A DNA stretch of 63,887 bases. Origin: Streptomyces amritsarensis. GTDB lineage: Bacteria; Actinomycetota; Actinomycetes; Streptomycetales; Streptomycetaceae. Shown here in pieces: positions 1 to 8,719 of this stretch (positions within the stretch are counted from its first letter, which is position 1; every line of letters begins with the position of its first letter). A model generated the notes under the pieces. That model was not told the DNA's origin and did not search any database. It worked only from the letters and a program-made list of their open reading frames with translations. The translations under genes and the position numbers were made by a program. The DNA lies in NCBI RefSeq assembly GCF_001953875.1, contig NZ_MQUR01000003.1, forward strand, positions 100,614 to 164,500. The letters run 5' to 3'.

Positions 1-80
1 CCGGCCCGCCGGCCTCGACGCCCGGCCCGCCGGCCTCGACGCCCGGCCCGCCGGCCTCGACGCCCGGCCCGCCGGCCTCG
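1..80. repeat. 21-bp in-frame tandem repeat
   Basis: Three exact 21-bp copies (1-21, 22-42, 43-63) and a 17-base partial copy (64-80), running off the window edge. The unit is a multiple of three. On the reverse strand it adds repeated seven-residue blocks (GGPGVEA) to the HD-domain protein. Copy number probably continues to the left of the window. Confidence 0.9.
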
Positions 81-409
81 CCGCCTGCCCCGCCCGGTGC
101 CTGGAGCCGCACGAGCCGGGCCACCCGCTCGCCCAGCAGAGGGCGCACCGCTTCCGCTGCGAGTACGGCGTGTCGCACTCCGTCACCCGGACGGAGCATT
201 CGGCCGATGTCGTGGAGCAGGCCCGCGAGCTGCAGTTCCTTGTCGGCGGGGTGGGAGCGGCGCAGCAGCGCCGCGGTCCGCAGGGCGTGCTCGCCGCAGC
301 CCGCGCGCAGCAGCTCCATCAGCTCAACCACGCTTGTGACGTACGGCACTTCGGCCTCCGCCGGTCCGGACCCCGCCACCGCCGACCCCCTCCCTCGTGC
401 CTCCCGCAT
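1..409 (-). CDS. HD-domain protein, 3' end beyond window
   Basis: Seen: a reverse-strand frame opens at the ATG ending at 409 and stays open to the window edge (136 codons). It carries LLHDIG near residues 64-69, preceded by a helix with His at 41 (EHALRTAALL). This is the signature of the HD metal-dependent phosphohydrolase/oxygenase superfamily. The last visible part is a low-complexity tail of Gly-Gly-Pro-Gly-Val-Glu-Ala repeats encoded by 21-bp units. The substrate cannot be told; some HD proteins of this size are MIOX/PhnZ-like oxygenases, others are hydrolases. No convincing Shine-Dalgarno precedes the ATG, so a start further inside is possible. The gene is divergent from the small gene at 660. 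Confidence 0.72.
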   Translation of the reverse strand, partial: MREARGRGSAVAGSGPAEAEVPYVTSVVELMELLRAGCGEHALRTAALLRRSHPADKELQLAGLLHDIGRMLRPGDGVRHAVLAAEAVRPLLGERVARLVRLQAPGGAGGEAGGPGVEAGGPGVEAGGPGVEAGGP

Positions 410-659
410 CGGGGTCCGAGCACACCATCCGCGACGCACCCGGCGGCCGACGACTTGCTGAACTCGGGACGAAAATGAGAGGGCGCAGCGGATTTTGCCT
501 TCCTATCGAGCGGAGGTCCGCTCATATGTGTACTCTGGGGCATCAAGACGGCCCCCATCCGGGCCGCGCTCCACTAAGGCGCCACCGCGTCCGGAACCCT
601 TGATCCCTTGCCCGGCTCGCGGTCAGCCCGCCGGGTTACGCGACACAGAGGAGTGCGCG

Positions 660-833
660 GTGACTGAAAAGACGCAGCCCGAACCGAAGTTGCTCGAGCG
701 GACCGGATCGCGTGCCAAGACGCGGTCCGACGAACTCGGAAGCCTGGAAGTCTGGGCGCGCTCCGCCCCGATCCGGCTGGCCGGGTACGAGGACGACCTG
801 GCGGAAGCCCACATCCTGCCCGGCATCGACTAG
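660..833 (+). CDS. Small orphan protein, 57 aa
   Basis: GTG start with a GAGGAG ribosome-binding site six bases upstream and a stop at 831-833. The product is 57 residues, with a charged Lys/Glu/Arg-rich N-terminal half and a C-terminal half that reads SLEVWARSAPIRLAGYEDD and then ends in HILPGID. There is no signal peptide, membrane segment or cysteine. Third codon positions are G/C-rich, so the frame looks genuine. A strong hairpin terminator follows 38 bases later, making it a probable single-gene transcript. I do not recognise the family. The leader-like charged half and compact tail recall RiPP precursors, but no modification enzyme lies beside it, so that reading is speculative. Confidence 0.7.
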   Translation: MTEKTQPEPKLLERTGSRAKTRSDELGSLEVWARSAPIRLAGYEDDLAEAHILPGID

Positions 834-871
834 TCCGCGTAACCTCCGCACCGACCCGCAGCACGGTGCAA

Positions 872-904
872 GCGCCCCCTGGTGCCCACCCGCACCGGGG
901 GCGC
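872..904 (+). terminator. Hairpin terminator after the 57-aa gene
   Basis: Left arm 872-885 pairs with right arm 892-904: eight G/C pairs, one bulged T, then five more pairs, with a six-base loop. No U-tract, as usual in Streptomyces. It isolates the small gene from the epimerase at 1002. Confidence 0.7.
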
Positions 905-1001
905 TGCCCTGTCGGGCAGGACACCTCCTTACGCCTTGAGCGTCATCGCCCAGAGCGATCACCGCTTCCGCCGGTCCGGCCCGCCGGTCCATGGTGGGCA
1001 C

Positions 1002-1985
1002 ATGAAGCTGCTGATGCTGGGTGGTACCGAGTTCGTCGGACGCGCGATCACCGAGGACGCCCTCACCCGGGGCTGGGAGGTGACCGTCTTCCACCGGGGC
1101 CGCCACGCGCCCCCGCCGGGCACCCGCGCCCTGCACGGGGACCGCACCGCTCCCGGGGGTCTGGCCGCCCTCGCCGAGGGGGAGTGGGACGTCGTCGTCG
1201 ACACCTGGAGCGGCGCCCCCACCGCGGTGCGCGACAGCGCCCGCCTGCTGAGCGGCCGGGCCGGGAGGTACGCGTACGTCTCCAGCCGCTCGGTGTACGC
1301 CTACCCCGCCCCCGCCGGGCAGGGGGAGGACGGCCTCCTCGTCGGGGGCTCGCCGGACGCCGCGGCCACCGACTACGCCGAGGACAAGAGGGGCGGCGAA
1401 CTCGCCGCGCTCGACGCCTTCCCCGACAGCGCCCTGCTGGTCCGCGCCGGGCTGGTCCTCGGCCCCTACGAGAACGTCGGCCGGCTGCCGTGGTGGCTGA
1501 ACCGCATCGCGCGCGGCGGCCCGGTGCTCGCCCCCGGCCCGCGCGGGCTGCCCCTCCAATACATCGACGTCCGCGACCTCGCGCGCTGGACCCTGGACGC
1601 CGCCGAGGCCGGCCTCGACGGGCCGTACAACCTGGTCGCGCCGGTCGGGCACGCCACCATGGGGTCCCTCCTCGACGCCTGCGCCGCCGTCACCGGCGGC
1701 GCAGGCGAACTGCGCTGGACCGATCCGGCGCCGATCATCGCGGCCGGGGTGGAGCCCTGGACCGAGCTCCCGGTGTGGCTCCCCGAGGGCGAGTCCTACG
1801 ACCACATGTTCGGCGGCGACGTGACCAGGGCGCTGGAGGCCGGCCTGAAGTGCCGCCCCGTCGAGGAGACCGTGGCCGACACCTGGGCCTGGCTGCGCAG
1901 CCTCGGCGGCCGGGCCCCGCAGCGCGGCGACCGGCCGGCCCCCGGGCTCGACGCCGCACGGGAGGCCGCGCTACTCGGGCTCTGA
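1002..1985 (+). CDS. SDR-family NAD-dependent epimerase/reductase
   Basis: 327 residues. The N-terminal Rossmann fingerprint is GGTEFVG (residues 7-13) and the catalytic Tyr/Lys pair is in YAEDK (Y125, K129), which places it in the extended/atypical short-chain dehydrogenase superfamily. It is a cytosolic oxidoreductase or isomerase on an unknown, perhaps nucleotide-sugar-like, substrate. GGTxFxG rather than GxxGxxG is typical of the subgroup of small bacterial epimerase-like proteins. ATG at 1002 was chosen because the fingerprint begins directly after it; upstream in-frame sequence is low complexity. It overlaps the convergent gene that ends at 1971 by 15 bp. Confidence 0.85.
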   Translation: MKLLMLGGTEFVGRAITEDALTRGWEVTVFHRGRHAPPPGTRALHGDRTAPGGLAALAEGEWDVVVDTWSGAPTAVRDSARLLSGRAGRYAYVSSRSVYAYPAPAGQGEDGLLVGGSPDAAATDYAEDKRGGELAALDAFPDSALLVRAGLVLGPYENVGRLPWWLNRIARGGPVLAPGPRGLPLQYIDVRDLARWTLDAAEAGLDGPYNLVAPVGHATMGSLLDACAAVTGGAGELRWTDPAPIIAAGVEPWTELPVWLPEGESYDHMFGGDVTRALEAGLKCRPVEETVADTWAWLRSLGGRAPQRGDRPAPGLDAAREAALLGL

Positions 1986-3410
1986 CAGCCGGGCCTCCGC
2001 GAGCCGGGTCGGCGGGAGGTACTCGCGCACCAGCGTGCGGTGCCACCAGTCGCCGGTCTCGCGCAGCTCCCGCCAGGTGGTGAAGCGGTAGCGGTAGAGC
2101 AGGGCGCGGACGTGCACGGGCGGGGCGTCCGGGAAGGGGTTGTGGCGCAGCAGCCGCAGCGTGTCCCGGTCGCCCGCCAGCAGTCGCTCCACGAACGGCC
2201 CGAACCAGTCGCGCGCGTAGCCGGGGGAGATCGCCGCGAACCACATCAGCCAGTCCAGGCGCAGGTGGTACGGGGCGAACTGGCGCGGCAGCCTGCCCGG
2301 TTCGCCGGGTTTGCCTTTGAATCCGTACTCCTTCCAGGCGCCGTCTTCGCGCGGTACCCGGTCCGCGGTGCCCTCCACCGCGACCTCCATCCGGACCCGG
2401 CCGACCGAGCCGAAGGCCCCGTAGGTGTTGACGAGGTGCAGCGCGTCGAAGGAGCGGTTCATCACCTGGCGGCGCGAGACCATGTTGAGCACCGGGTGGC
2501 GGCTGAGGAACAGGACCAGGGCGGTCACCGCGCAGACCAGGACCACGAACCACAGGGGGGCCTCCTGCGAGGCCGCGGCCGGGGGCGGTCCGGCGAGCCC
2601 GGTGAAGTCCACGGCCGACACGGCGAGGGTGATCGTCAGCCAGTTCAGCCAGGCGAAGTTTCCGGACAGCACGAGCCACAGCTGCGTCGCGATGACGGCG
2701 CCCGCGGCGTACGAGGCGACCGGCTGCGGGGTGAACAGCAGCACCGGGACAACCAGTTGCGTCACGTGGTTGGCGGCGCACTCCACCCGGTGCAGCGGTT
2801 TGGGCAGGTGGTGGAAGAACCAGCTCAGCGGCCCCGCCATCGGCTGGGTCTCGTGGTGGAAGTACAGGCAGGTCAGCTTGCGCCAGCAGGGGTCCCCGCG
2901 CATCTTGATCAGCCCGGCGCCGAACTCCACCCGGAAGAGCACCCAGCGCAGCAGCCACAGCACCAGCACCGGCGGCCCGGCCCGGGCGTTGCCGAGGAAC
3001 ACGGCGAGGAAGCCCACCTCCAGCAGCAGCGACTCCCAGCCGAAGGAGTACCAGGTCTGGCCCACGTTCACGATGGAGAGGTACAGCAGCCACAGCGCGG
3101 CCCACATCGCCATGGCCGCGGCCAGCGGCACCTCGTCCCCCGCGCCGGCGGCCAGGGCCGCGGCCAGCGCGGCCCCGGCCCAGGCGCAGCCGGCGAAGAG
3201 CCGGTCCGAGTAGTGCAGTTGGAACAGGCTGGGGGCGCGCCGGAAGGGCACGTACCGTACGTAGCGCGGCACGGGCAGCATGCCGTGCGCCCCGATCAGG
3301 GCCCGGAACTGCAGTGCGGCCCCGATGAAGGCGACGAGGTAGACACCGGCCAGGGCCCGCTGGAAGACCAGCCGGGCGAGCCAGTAGCCGGGCGCCGTGA
3401 ACCAGTCCAT
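1971..3410 (-). CDS. Lipase maturation factor family membrane protein
   Basis: 479 residues. It begins MDWFTAPGYWLARLVFQRAL and has many hydrophobic segments through the first two thirds. The landmarks are lipase-maturation-factor-like (LMF/DUF1222): RVEFGAGLIKMRGDPCWR, a WFFHHLP block, and the C-terminal WRRLP.FAPYHLRLDWLMWF-type region followed by LLxNPFP. In animals LMF1 acts on ER lipase folding; the bacterial role is unknown. The start was placed at the first ATG after the repeat tract because upstream in-frame sequence is pure minisatellite. The gene ends inside the 3' end of the convergent epimerase gene. Confidence 0.82.
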   Translation of the reverse strand: MDWFTAPGYWLARLVFQRALAGVYLVAFIGAALQFRALIGAHGMLPVPRYVRYVPFRRAPSLFQLHYSDRLFAGCAWAGAALAAALAAGAGDEVPLAAAMAMWAALWLLYLSIVNVGQTWYSFGWESLLLEVGFLAVFLGNARAGPPVLVLWLLRWVLFRVEFGAGLIKMRGDPCWRKLTCLYFHHETQPMAGPLSWFFHHLPKPLHRVECAANHVTQLVVPVLLFTPQPVASYAAGAVIATQLWLVLSGNFAWLNWLTITLAVSAVDFTGLAGPPPAAASQEAPLWFVVLVCAVTALVLFLSRHPVLNMVSRRQVMNRSFDALHLVNTYGAFGSVGRVRMEVAVEGTADRVPREDGAWKEYGFKGKPGEPGRLPRQFAPYHLRLDWLMWFAAISPGYARDWFGPFVERLLAGDRDTLRLLRHNPFPDAPPVHVRALLYRYRFTTWRELRETGDWWHRTLVREYLPPTRLAEARLSEPE

Positions 3411-3479
3411 CGCCTCCAGTATCCGGCCGTCCGGCCGCTGCCGGCCAGTCTGCGCAGCCGGCGGCCGTCTCCGACGCCG

Positions 3480-3925
3480 GATGCACGCCCGCGGGCAGGC
3501 GCCTGCGGGCCGCAGCCGCCGGCAGGTCCCCGCGGGCCGACCCCCGCGGGCCGACCCCCGCGGGCCGACCCCCGCGCGCCGACCCCTGCGGGCCGACCCC
3601 TGCGGGCCGGCACCCGCCGGGAGGCACCTGCGGGCCGGCACCCGCAGGTCGATGCCGGCGGGCCGGCATCCGCCGGGAGGCACCTGCGGGCCGGCAGTCG
3701 CGAGCCGGCACTCGTGGGCCGGCACCCGCCGGCAGGCCCCCGCGGGCTGGCAGTCGCGGGCAGGCACCTGCGGGCCGACACCCGCAGGCCGACCTGCGGG
3801 GCGGCATCCGCTGGCAGGCCCCCGCGGGCCGGCATCCGCCGGGAGGCACCTGCGGGGCGGCATCCGCAGGCAGGCCCCCGCGGGCCGGCACCCGTGGGCC
3901 GGCAGCCGCCGGGGGCAGCCCCGGG
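3480..3925. repeat. GC-rich degenerate minisatellite
   Basis: The 654-bp gap between two divergent genes (3411-4064) is mostly a repeat tract. From 3531 the unit CGCGGGCCGACCCC recurs with an exact 14-bp period for about six copies, then decays into 14-16 bp variants built on GCGGGCCGGCACCC to about 3925. Both strands stay open in several frames because the repeat lacks A/T, so the long open frames across it are not evidence of genes. The remaining 140 bp (3926-4064) hold the presumed promoter of the lipoprotein gene. Confidence 0.88.
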
Positions 3926-4064
3926 GCGTGCCAGGGGCCGGCGTCCTGAACGCGTTCACGTCCGAGGGCCGGGTCGGCGGGGTCCTTCGGGTGCGCTCCG
4001 GTTGCGGCTTCCGTGCGGATGCGGCAGACAAGAGGGAGCACTCGGGGCGAAAAGGGAGAAATCT

Positions 4065-5303
4065 GTGAACGGACCGTCACTTCCGACACCTCGTCAGGCG
4101 TCGCGACGTCAGGCACCGGCCGGCGCCGCCCTCTTCGCCCTCCTCGGCCTGTTCGCCGCGGCCTGCGGCGGACACCAGGAGCCGACGAGCGCGGCCGGAC
4201 CCGAGAGTCAGGAGGTCCACCTCCAGCCGGTGGCCAGCGCCGGCCCCGACCCCTTCACCGCCTCCTCGGCCACCGGCGAGTCGGCCCCCGTCCAGCCCCC
4301 GCTGCCCAACCCCACCGGCCAGGGCATCCGCACGGTCAACGCGGCCACCCCCGGCCTCTACGGCGGCACCCAGCGGCTCGGCAGTTGCGACGTGGAACAG
4401 CAGGTCGGCTACCTCACGGAGGACGACGGCAAGGCCCGCGCCTTCGCCGAGGCGTCCGGAATCGAAGTGGCCGGGATCCCCGACTTCCTGCGCGCTCTCA
4501 CCCCTGTCGTGCTGCGCGCCGACACCCGCGTCACCAACCACGGGTTCCGCGACGGCCGCGCCGCCGGCTACCAGTCCGTCCTCCAGGCAGGCACCGCCGT
4601 CCTCGTCGACGAGCACGGCATGCCCCGCGTCCGGTGCGGCTGCGGCAACCCGCTCGGCGCCCCCCGCGCGGCCAAGGGGAGCCCGGTGCACAAGGGCGAC
4701 CCCTGGAACGGCTACCAGCCCAACCAGGTCGTCGTCATCGAACCCACCACCCACGTGATCAACAACCTGGTGATCGTCAACATCGCGAACAACACCTGGA
4801 TCGAGCGCAAGCGGGGCGACGACGGCGCCCAGGACCGCACCCCCCAGGCCCTGCCCCCGTACGACCCCGCCGACGGCATCCCCAGCGGCCCCGCCGCCTC
4901 GCAGGCGCCTTGCCCGAGCACCCCCGGATCCGGTGCGGCGGGCTGCCCGTCGGACCCGCAGAGCTCACCGGACACCGACGCGCAGCAGAGCCCCGCCGTG
5001 CCGCTGAACCCCTCCACACGGCCGCGACAGCCCCAGCAGCCCCAGAAACGGCCGCCCTCGGACATCCCGTCCGACCCGCTCACACAGGACCCGGCCGATC
5101 CCGCGCTCCCGCCGTACCCGGACGGATCGACGACCCAGCCCGTCGACCCCCAGGACCCGTACGCCGATCCCTACGATCCCTACGCCGACCCCTCCACGGA
5201 TCCGTACGCCGACCCGTACGCGGATCCCTCCGCCGATCCCTACGCCGACCCCGACCTCCAGCCGGCGCCGTCCGAGGAGAACCAGTCGCTGGAGAGCGCC
5301 TGA
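4065..5303 (+). CDS. DUF6777-type lipoprotein
   Basis: 412 residues from a GTG preceded by AGGGAGAA. It has a basic N-terminus, a hydrophobic stretch, and the lipobox LFAAAC with Cys34, so it is exported and lipid-anchored. The middle (about 100-270) is the conserved actinobacterial domain recalled as DUF6777: LYGGT, SCDVEQQVGYL, RCGCGNPL and NNTWIERK motifs, with several cysteines that could pair. The last 150 residues are Pro/Gln/Asp-rich and end in DPYADP-type repeats, likely a flexible cell-wall-spanning tail. No function is known. The following phosphatase gene starts 26 bp later, so the two may be co-transcribed. Confidence 0.82.
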   Translation: MNGPSLPTPRQASRRQAPAGAALFALLGLFAAACGGHQEPTSAAGPESQEVHLQPVASAGPDPFTASSATGESAPVQPPLPNPTGQGIRTVNAATPGLYGGTQRLGSCDVEQQVGYLTEDDGKARAFAEASGIEVAGIPDFLRALTPVVLRADTRVTNHGFRDGRAAGYQSVLQAGTAVLVDEHGMPRVRCGCGNPLGAPRAAKGSPVHKGDPWNGYQPNQVVVIEPTTHVINNLVIVNIANNTWIERKRGDDGAQDRTPQALPPYDPADGIPSGPAASQAPCPSTPGSGAAGCPSDPQSSPDTDAQQSPAVPLNPSTRPRQPQQPQKRPPSDIPSDPLTQDPADPALPPYPDGSTTQPVDPQDPYADPYDPYADPSTDPYADPYADPSADPYADPDLQPAPSEENQSLESA

Positions 5304-5328
5304 CCGGCCCGTGTGTCATGGTGGACCG

Positions 5329-7374
5329 GTGCCGACCACCGTATCGCTGCCGGACGACTGGCCCGCACACCCGGACCGGTCGCTCTCGCTCAACCGCATG
5401 GGAAGTTTCGACTGGGACCTGGTCACCGGTCTCATGCACATGGACGAAGCCGCCCTCGACGTCTTCGACACGCCCCCCGACGCGTACGACGGCCGGCCCG
5501 AGGCGCTCTCCCCGCGCGTCCCGCCGGCCGAGTCGGCCCGGCTCGACGCCATGGTCTCCTCGGCGCTCAAGAGCAAGGTCGACAGCTACGGTGCCTACTT
5601 CCGGATCCGCTGCCGAGACGGGCGGCTGCGCTGGACGCACACCCAGGGCCGCGTCATGCGCGACGCGGACGGGCGGCCGCACCGGATCATCGGCATCGTC
5701 CGCGACGCGACAGAGGAGCTCAGCCACTCGGCGGAACGGCTCGGACTCGACGAGGAGCGGCGCCGGCAGACCTCGGTGGTGGAGAGCACGACCGCCGCCC
5801 TCGCGCACGCCCGCACCGTGCAGGACGTCATCGACGCGCTCGGCGACGCCCACGGCCTGGAACGGCTCGGCTCGATGGGCATGGTGATGGGCCTCGTCGA
5901 AGCCGGCCGGATCCACCTCGTGGCCGAAGGCCCGGACGGCAGCTTCGTCCCCGGGACCCGCTACACCCGCATCGACGAGCAGTACCCGATGAGCGAGGTC
6001 GTCCGCTCCCTCCAGCCGCGCTTCCTCGACTCGGCGGAGGAGTTCGCCCAGGACTACCCGGCGCTCTGGGCGAAGATCTCGTACATGCAGATCTCGGCGG
6101 CCGCCTACCTGCCGCTGATCGCCCAGGCCCGCCCGATCGGCGCCATCGGCCTGCTCTACCAGGACAAGGACGGCTTCACCCAGGAGGAGCGCAACCTCCT
6201 CGTCGCCCTCGGCAGCAGCATCGCGCAGAGCCTCCAGCGGGCCATGCTGCTGGAGCAGGAGCACGACCTCGCCGAGGGCCTCCAGCAGGCCATGCTGCCC
6301 AGGCGGATCCCCGCCGTCCCCGGCGGGGAGATCGCCGTACGGTACCGCTCCGCCCGGATGGGCCAGGACATCGGCGGCGACTGGTACGACGTCATCCCGC
6401 TGCCCGGCGGCAGGGTCGGCGCCGTGATCGGCGACGTCCAGGGCCACGACACCCATGCGGCCGCCGTGATGGGCCAGCTGCGCATCGTCCTGCGCGCGTA
6501 CGCCGCCGAGGGGCACTCGCCCGGCACCGTCATGGCCAGGGCGTCGGTCTTCCTGCACGAGCTGGACACCGAGCGCTTCGCCACGTGCACGTACGTGGAG
6601 GCCGACCTCTCCACCGGCGTGCTCCAGGTGGTCCGGGCGGGCCACATCGACCCGCTGCTGCGCACCCGCGACGGGGACTGCCACCGGCTTCCGGTGGGCG
6701 GCGGCATGCCGCTGGGCCTCTCCGCGGAGTTCGGCCGGCTCGAATACCCGGTGACCACCGTGGAACTCGATCCGGGAGAAACGCTCCTGCTGTGCACCGA
6801 CGGCCTCGTCGAACACCCCGGCGCCGACCTCGACGACGGGATCCACGTGCTGTCCTCCCACATCCGCAGCGGCCCCGCCGACCTGCAGCTCCTCGCCGAC
6901 CGGCTGTGCGAGATCGTCACCGAGCGCGGCGGCAACGACGACATGGCCCTGCTCCTGCTGCGCCGCCGGCCCGCCCCCGCCCCGCCCGGCGGCGGCCGCC
7001 TCCAGCAGCACGTCGCACCGGGAGACCCGGAGGCCCTGGTGGCCGCCCGCCACATGATCGGCGCGGCGGTGCGCGCCTGGGGCGCGCGGGAGCGGGCCGA
7101 CGAGATCGAGCTCGTCGCGGACGAGCTGATCGTCAACGCCCTCATGCACACGGACGGCCCCGCCATCGTCACCCTGCGCATTCTGGCGGGCCACCAACAC
7201 CGGCTGCGCGTGGAGGTCGCCGACCGCTCCAGCGCGCTCCCGCGCCGACGGGAGGCCGGCGACTCGGGCGTCTCGGGCCGTGGCCTGATGCTGGTGGACC
7301 GGCTGGCGGACGTATGGGGTGTGGAGCCGCGCGGCAGCGGCAAGTGCGTGTGGTGCGAGTTCGTCATGGGCTGA
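5329..7374 (+). CDS. PAS-GAF-PP2C-HATPase phosphatase (SpoIIE/RsbU type)
   Basis: About 681 residues. In order: a PAS-like fold (about 20-125), a GAF domain (about 155-315), a PPM/SpoIIE phosphatase domain (about 335-545, with GQDIGGDWYD, IGDVQGHD and GNDDMALLLL supplying the metal-binding Asp residues), and an RsbW-like ATPase domain (about 565-680, with ELVADELIVNALMH and SGRGLMLVDRL). It fits a cytosolic partner-switching regulator that dephosphorylates a STAS antagonist, with a built-in kinase-like module. GTG at 5329 was chosen over GTG 5311 for its GGTGGA upstream; an ATG at 5398 would cut into the PAS fold. Confidence 0.88.
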   Translation: MPTTVSLPDDWPAHPDRSLSLNRMGSFDWDLVTGLMHMDEAALDVFDTPPDAYDGRPEALSPRVPPAESARLDAMVSSALKSKVDSYGAYFRIRCRDGRLRWTHTQGRVMRDADGRPHRIIGIVRDATEELSHSAERLGLDEERRRQTSVVESTTAALAHARTVQDVIDALGDAHGLERLGSMGMVMGLVEAGRIHLVAEGPDGSFVPGTRYTRIDEQYPMSEVVRSLQPRFLDSAEEFAQDYPALWAKISYMQISAAAYLPLIAQARPIGAIGLLYQDKDGFTQEERNLLVALGSSIAQSLQRAMLLEQEHDLAEGLQQAMLPRRIPAVPGGEIAVRYRSARMGQDIGGDWYDVIPLPGGRVGAVIGDVQGHDTHAAAVMGQLRIVLRAYAAEGHSPGTVMARASVFLHELDTERFATCTYVEADLSTGVLQVVRAGHIDPLLRTRDGDCHRLPVGGGMPLGLSAEFGRLEYPVTTVELDPGETLLLCTDGLVEHPGADLDDGIHVLSSHIRSGPADLQLLADRLCEIVTERGGNDDMALLLLRRRPAPAPPGGGRLQQHVAPGDPEALVAARHMIGAAVRAWGARERADEIELVADELIVNALMHTDGPAIVTLRILAGHQHRLRVEVADRSSALPRRREAGDSGVSGRGLMLVDRLADVWGVEPRGSGKCVWCEFVMG

Positions 7375-7446
7375 GAGCTGCGCCGGGGACGGACCGCGGG
7401 AAAAGTCCGTTGCGGAGCGCCGGGCCGTCGCCGAGGATCGAGGGCG

Positions 7447-8699
7447 ATGACCAACGCCATGGACGAAGTACGCCGTCTGCTGAAGCAGGACGATCTGCCG
7501 GGAGCGGTCCGGTCCCTGCGGCCGCACGCCGAGACAGCACCGATCACCGAACTCGCCGAGGCCGCCCGGGCCCTGGCCGACGAAGCCGGATTCGAGGACC
7601 TGGCCGACGCCGCCCGCAAGGCCGCCGAACGGTCCCACGAACCGCAGTCCCTCTACGACTTCGGGTACGCCTGCGTCGAGCGCGGCATCGCCTTCCTCGC
7701 CGTCGCACCACTGCGCGAGGCCCTCAGGCTGCTCCCGGACTCGCGCACGCTCCTCGCCGAGCTGGTCTCCGCCCTGGAGGACGAGCGCCGGCACGCCGAG
7801 GCCGCCGCGCTGCTCTCCGGCCGCGGCGACCGGCTGCCCGCCTGGCCCGAGACCTACCTCCTCGTGCACAACACCCTGTTCGCCGGGGACCTCGACACCG
7901 CCGAGCGGCTGGTGTCCGCTCTCCCCGCCCCCGAGGACCCCCAGTGGGCGCCCGCACGGGAACGCCAGGCCCGCCAGGTCCTGCGCAGCGGGCAGTCCCG
8001 CCGCGCCCAGCGCCGGGCAGGGCATCCCGACCCGTTCGGCCCGGCCGACCTGCGGGGCTGGCACTACGGCCTCACGGGCGGACTGCTCGCCACCCTGTCC
8101 CCGTACGGCTGGGACGCCGGGATGACCGGCCGGTACGCCTACCTCGGCGACTCCCACGAGCTGTGCCGCCGCGGCCTGGCCCGGCTCGGGATCGCCCTGG
8201 ACGCGGCAGGGCGCCGGCCCACCGACGTCTCGCTGCTGCCCGGCCGGTCCGACCGGATCCTCGGCCTCCCGCCGCCGCGGTGCTCGGGCTGCCCGCCGTC
8301 CCGTACGCGCCGGACCGTACGGACACCGTCGTCGTCGCGTACGACCTGAACGGCTCCGACCCGGGTCTCGTCCGCACGCTGCACGCGCGCACGGACGGCC
8401 AGATCCTCGCCGAGCACGCCACCTGCTGGACCGATCCGCCCGCGGTGAGCGCCGATTTCAGCACGCTGCTGTGCCAGTACGCGGCTCCGCCCTGGCGGGA
8501 CGACGACCGGCCCGAGGAGGAGATCGCCCGGGACGTGGCCGCGGCGGACCCGGCCCCGGACGGCGGCGACGGAGCGACCCCGCCCGATCCGGACGAGGCC
8601 TTCCGCGCCTTCGCGGCCGGCGTCGCCCCCGGCTGGCTCGCGGGCCCCCGGGACCGGGTCGCGTCGCCCGGCCCCGTGCCCAGCTCGCGCTTCGCCTGA
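7447..8699 (+). pseudogene. TPR-like protein gene, frameshifted
   Basis: The ATG at 7447 opens a frame with helical, TPR-like repeats (LYDFGYACVERGIAFLAVAPLREAL; LLAELVSALEDERRHAEAAAL) that continues normally to RSDRILGL. Beyond 8265-8271 that frame turns to low-quality sequence and stops at 8349. The expected continuation AAAVLGLPAVPYAP lies in another frame starting at 8271 and runs to a stop at 8699 with good codon use. One base missing, or two extra, in the CCCGCCGCCGCGG stretch explains it. Restored length is about 417 residues. Either the gene is broken or the base call is wrong; the junction has no classical slippery heptamer. No enzyme motif; probably a scaffold. Confidence 0.75.
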
Positions 8700-8719
8700 G
8701 GCGGCGGCAGGCTGGGACC

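Noticed and set aside
1..80. CRISPR-like array at the left edge
   Set aside because: The 21-bp units are directly abutting with no spacers and continue a coding frame.
660..833. Calling the 57-residue peptide a RiPP precursor
   Set aside because: No ATP-grasp, radical SAM, YcaO, lanthionine or protease gene is near it; kept as an unknown small gene.
3397..4068. Open frame on the plus strand through the minisatellite before the lipoprotein gene
   Set aside because: Made of 14-bp repeat translated in rotating frames; codon use is not gene-like and no start signal is present.
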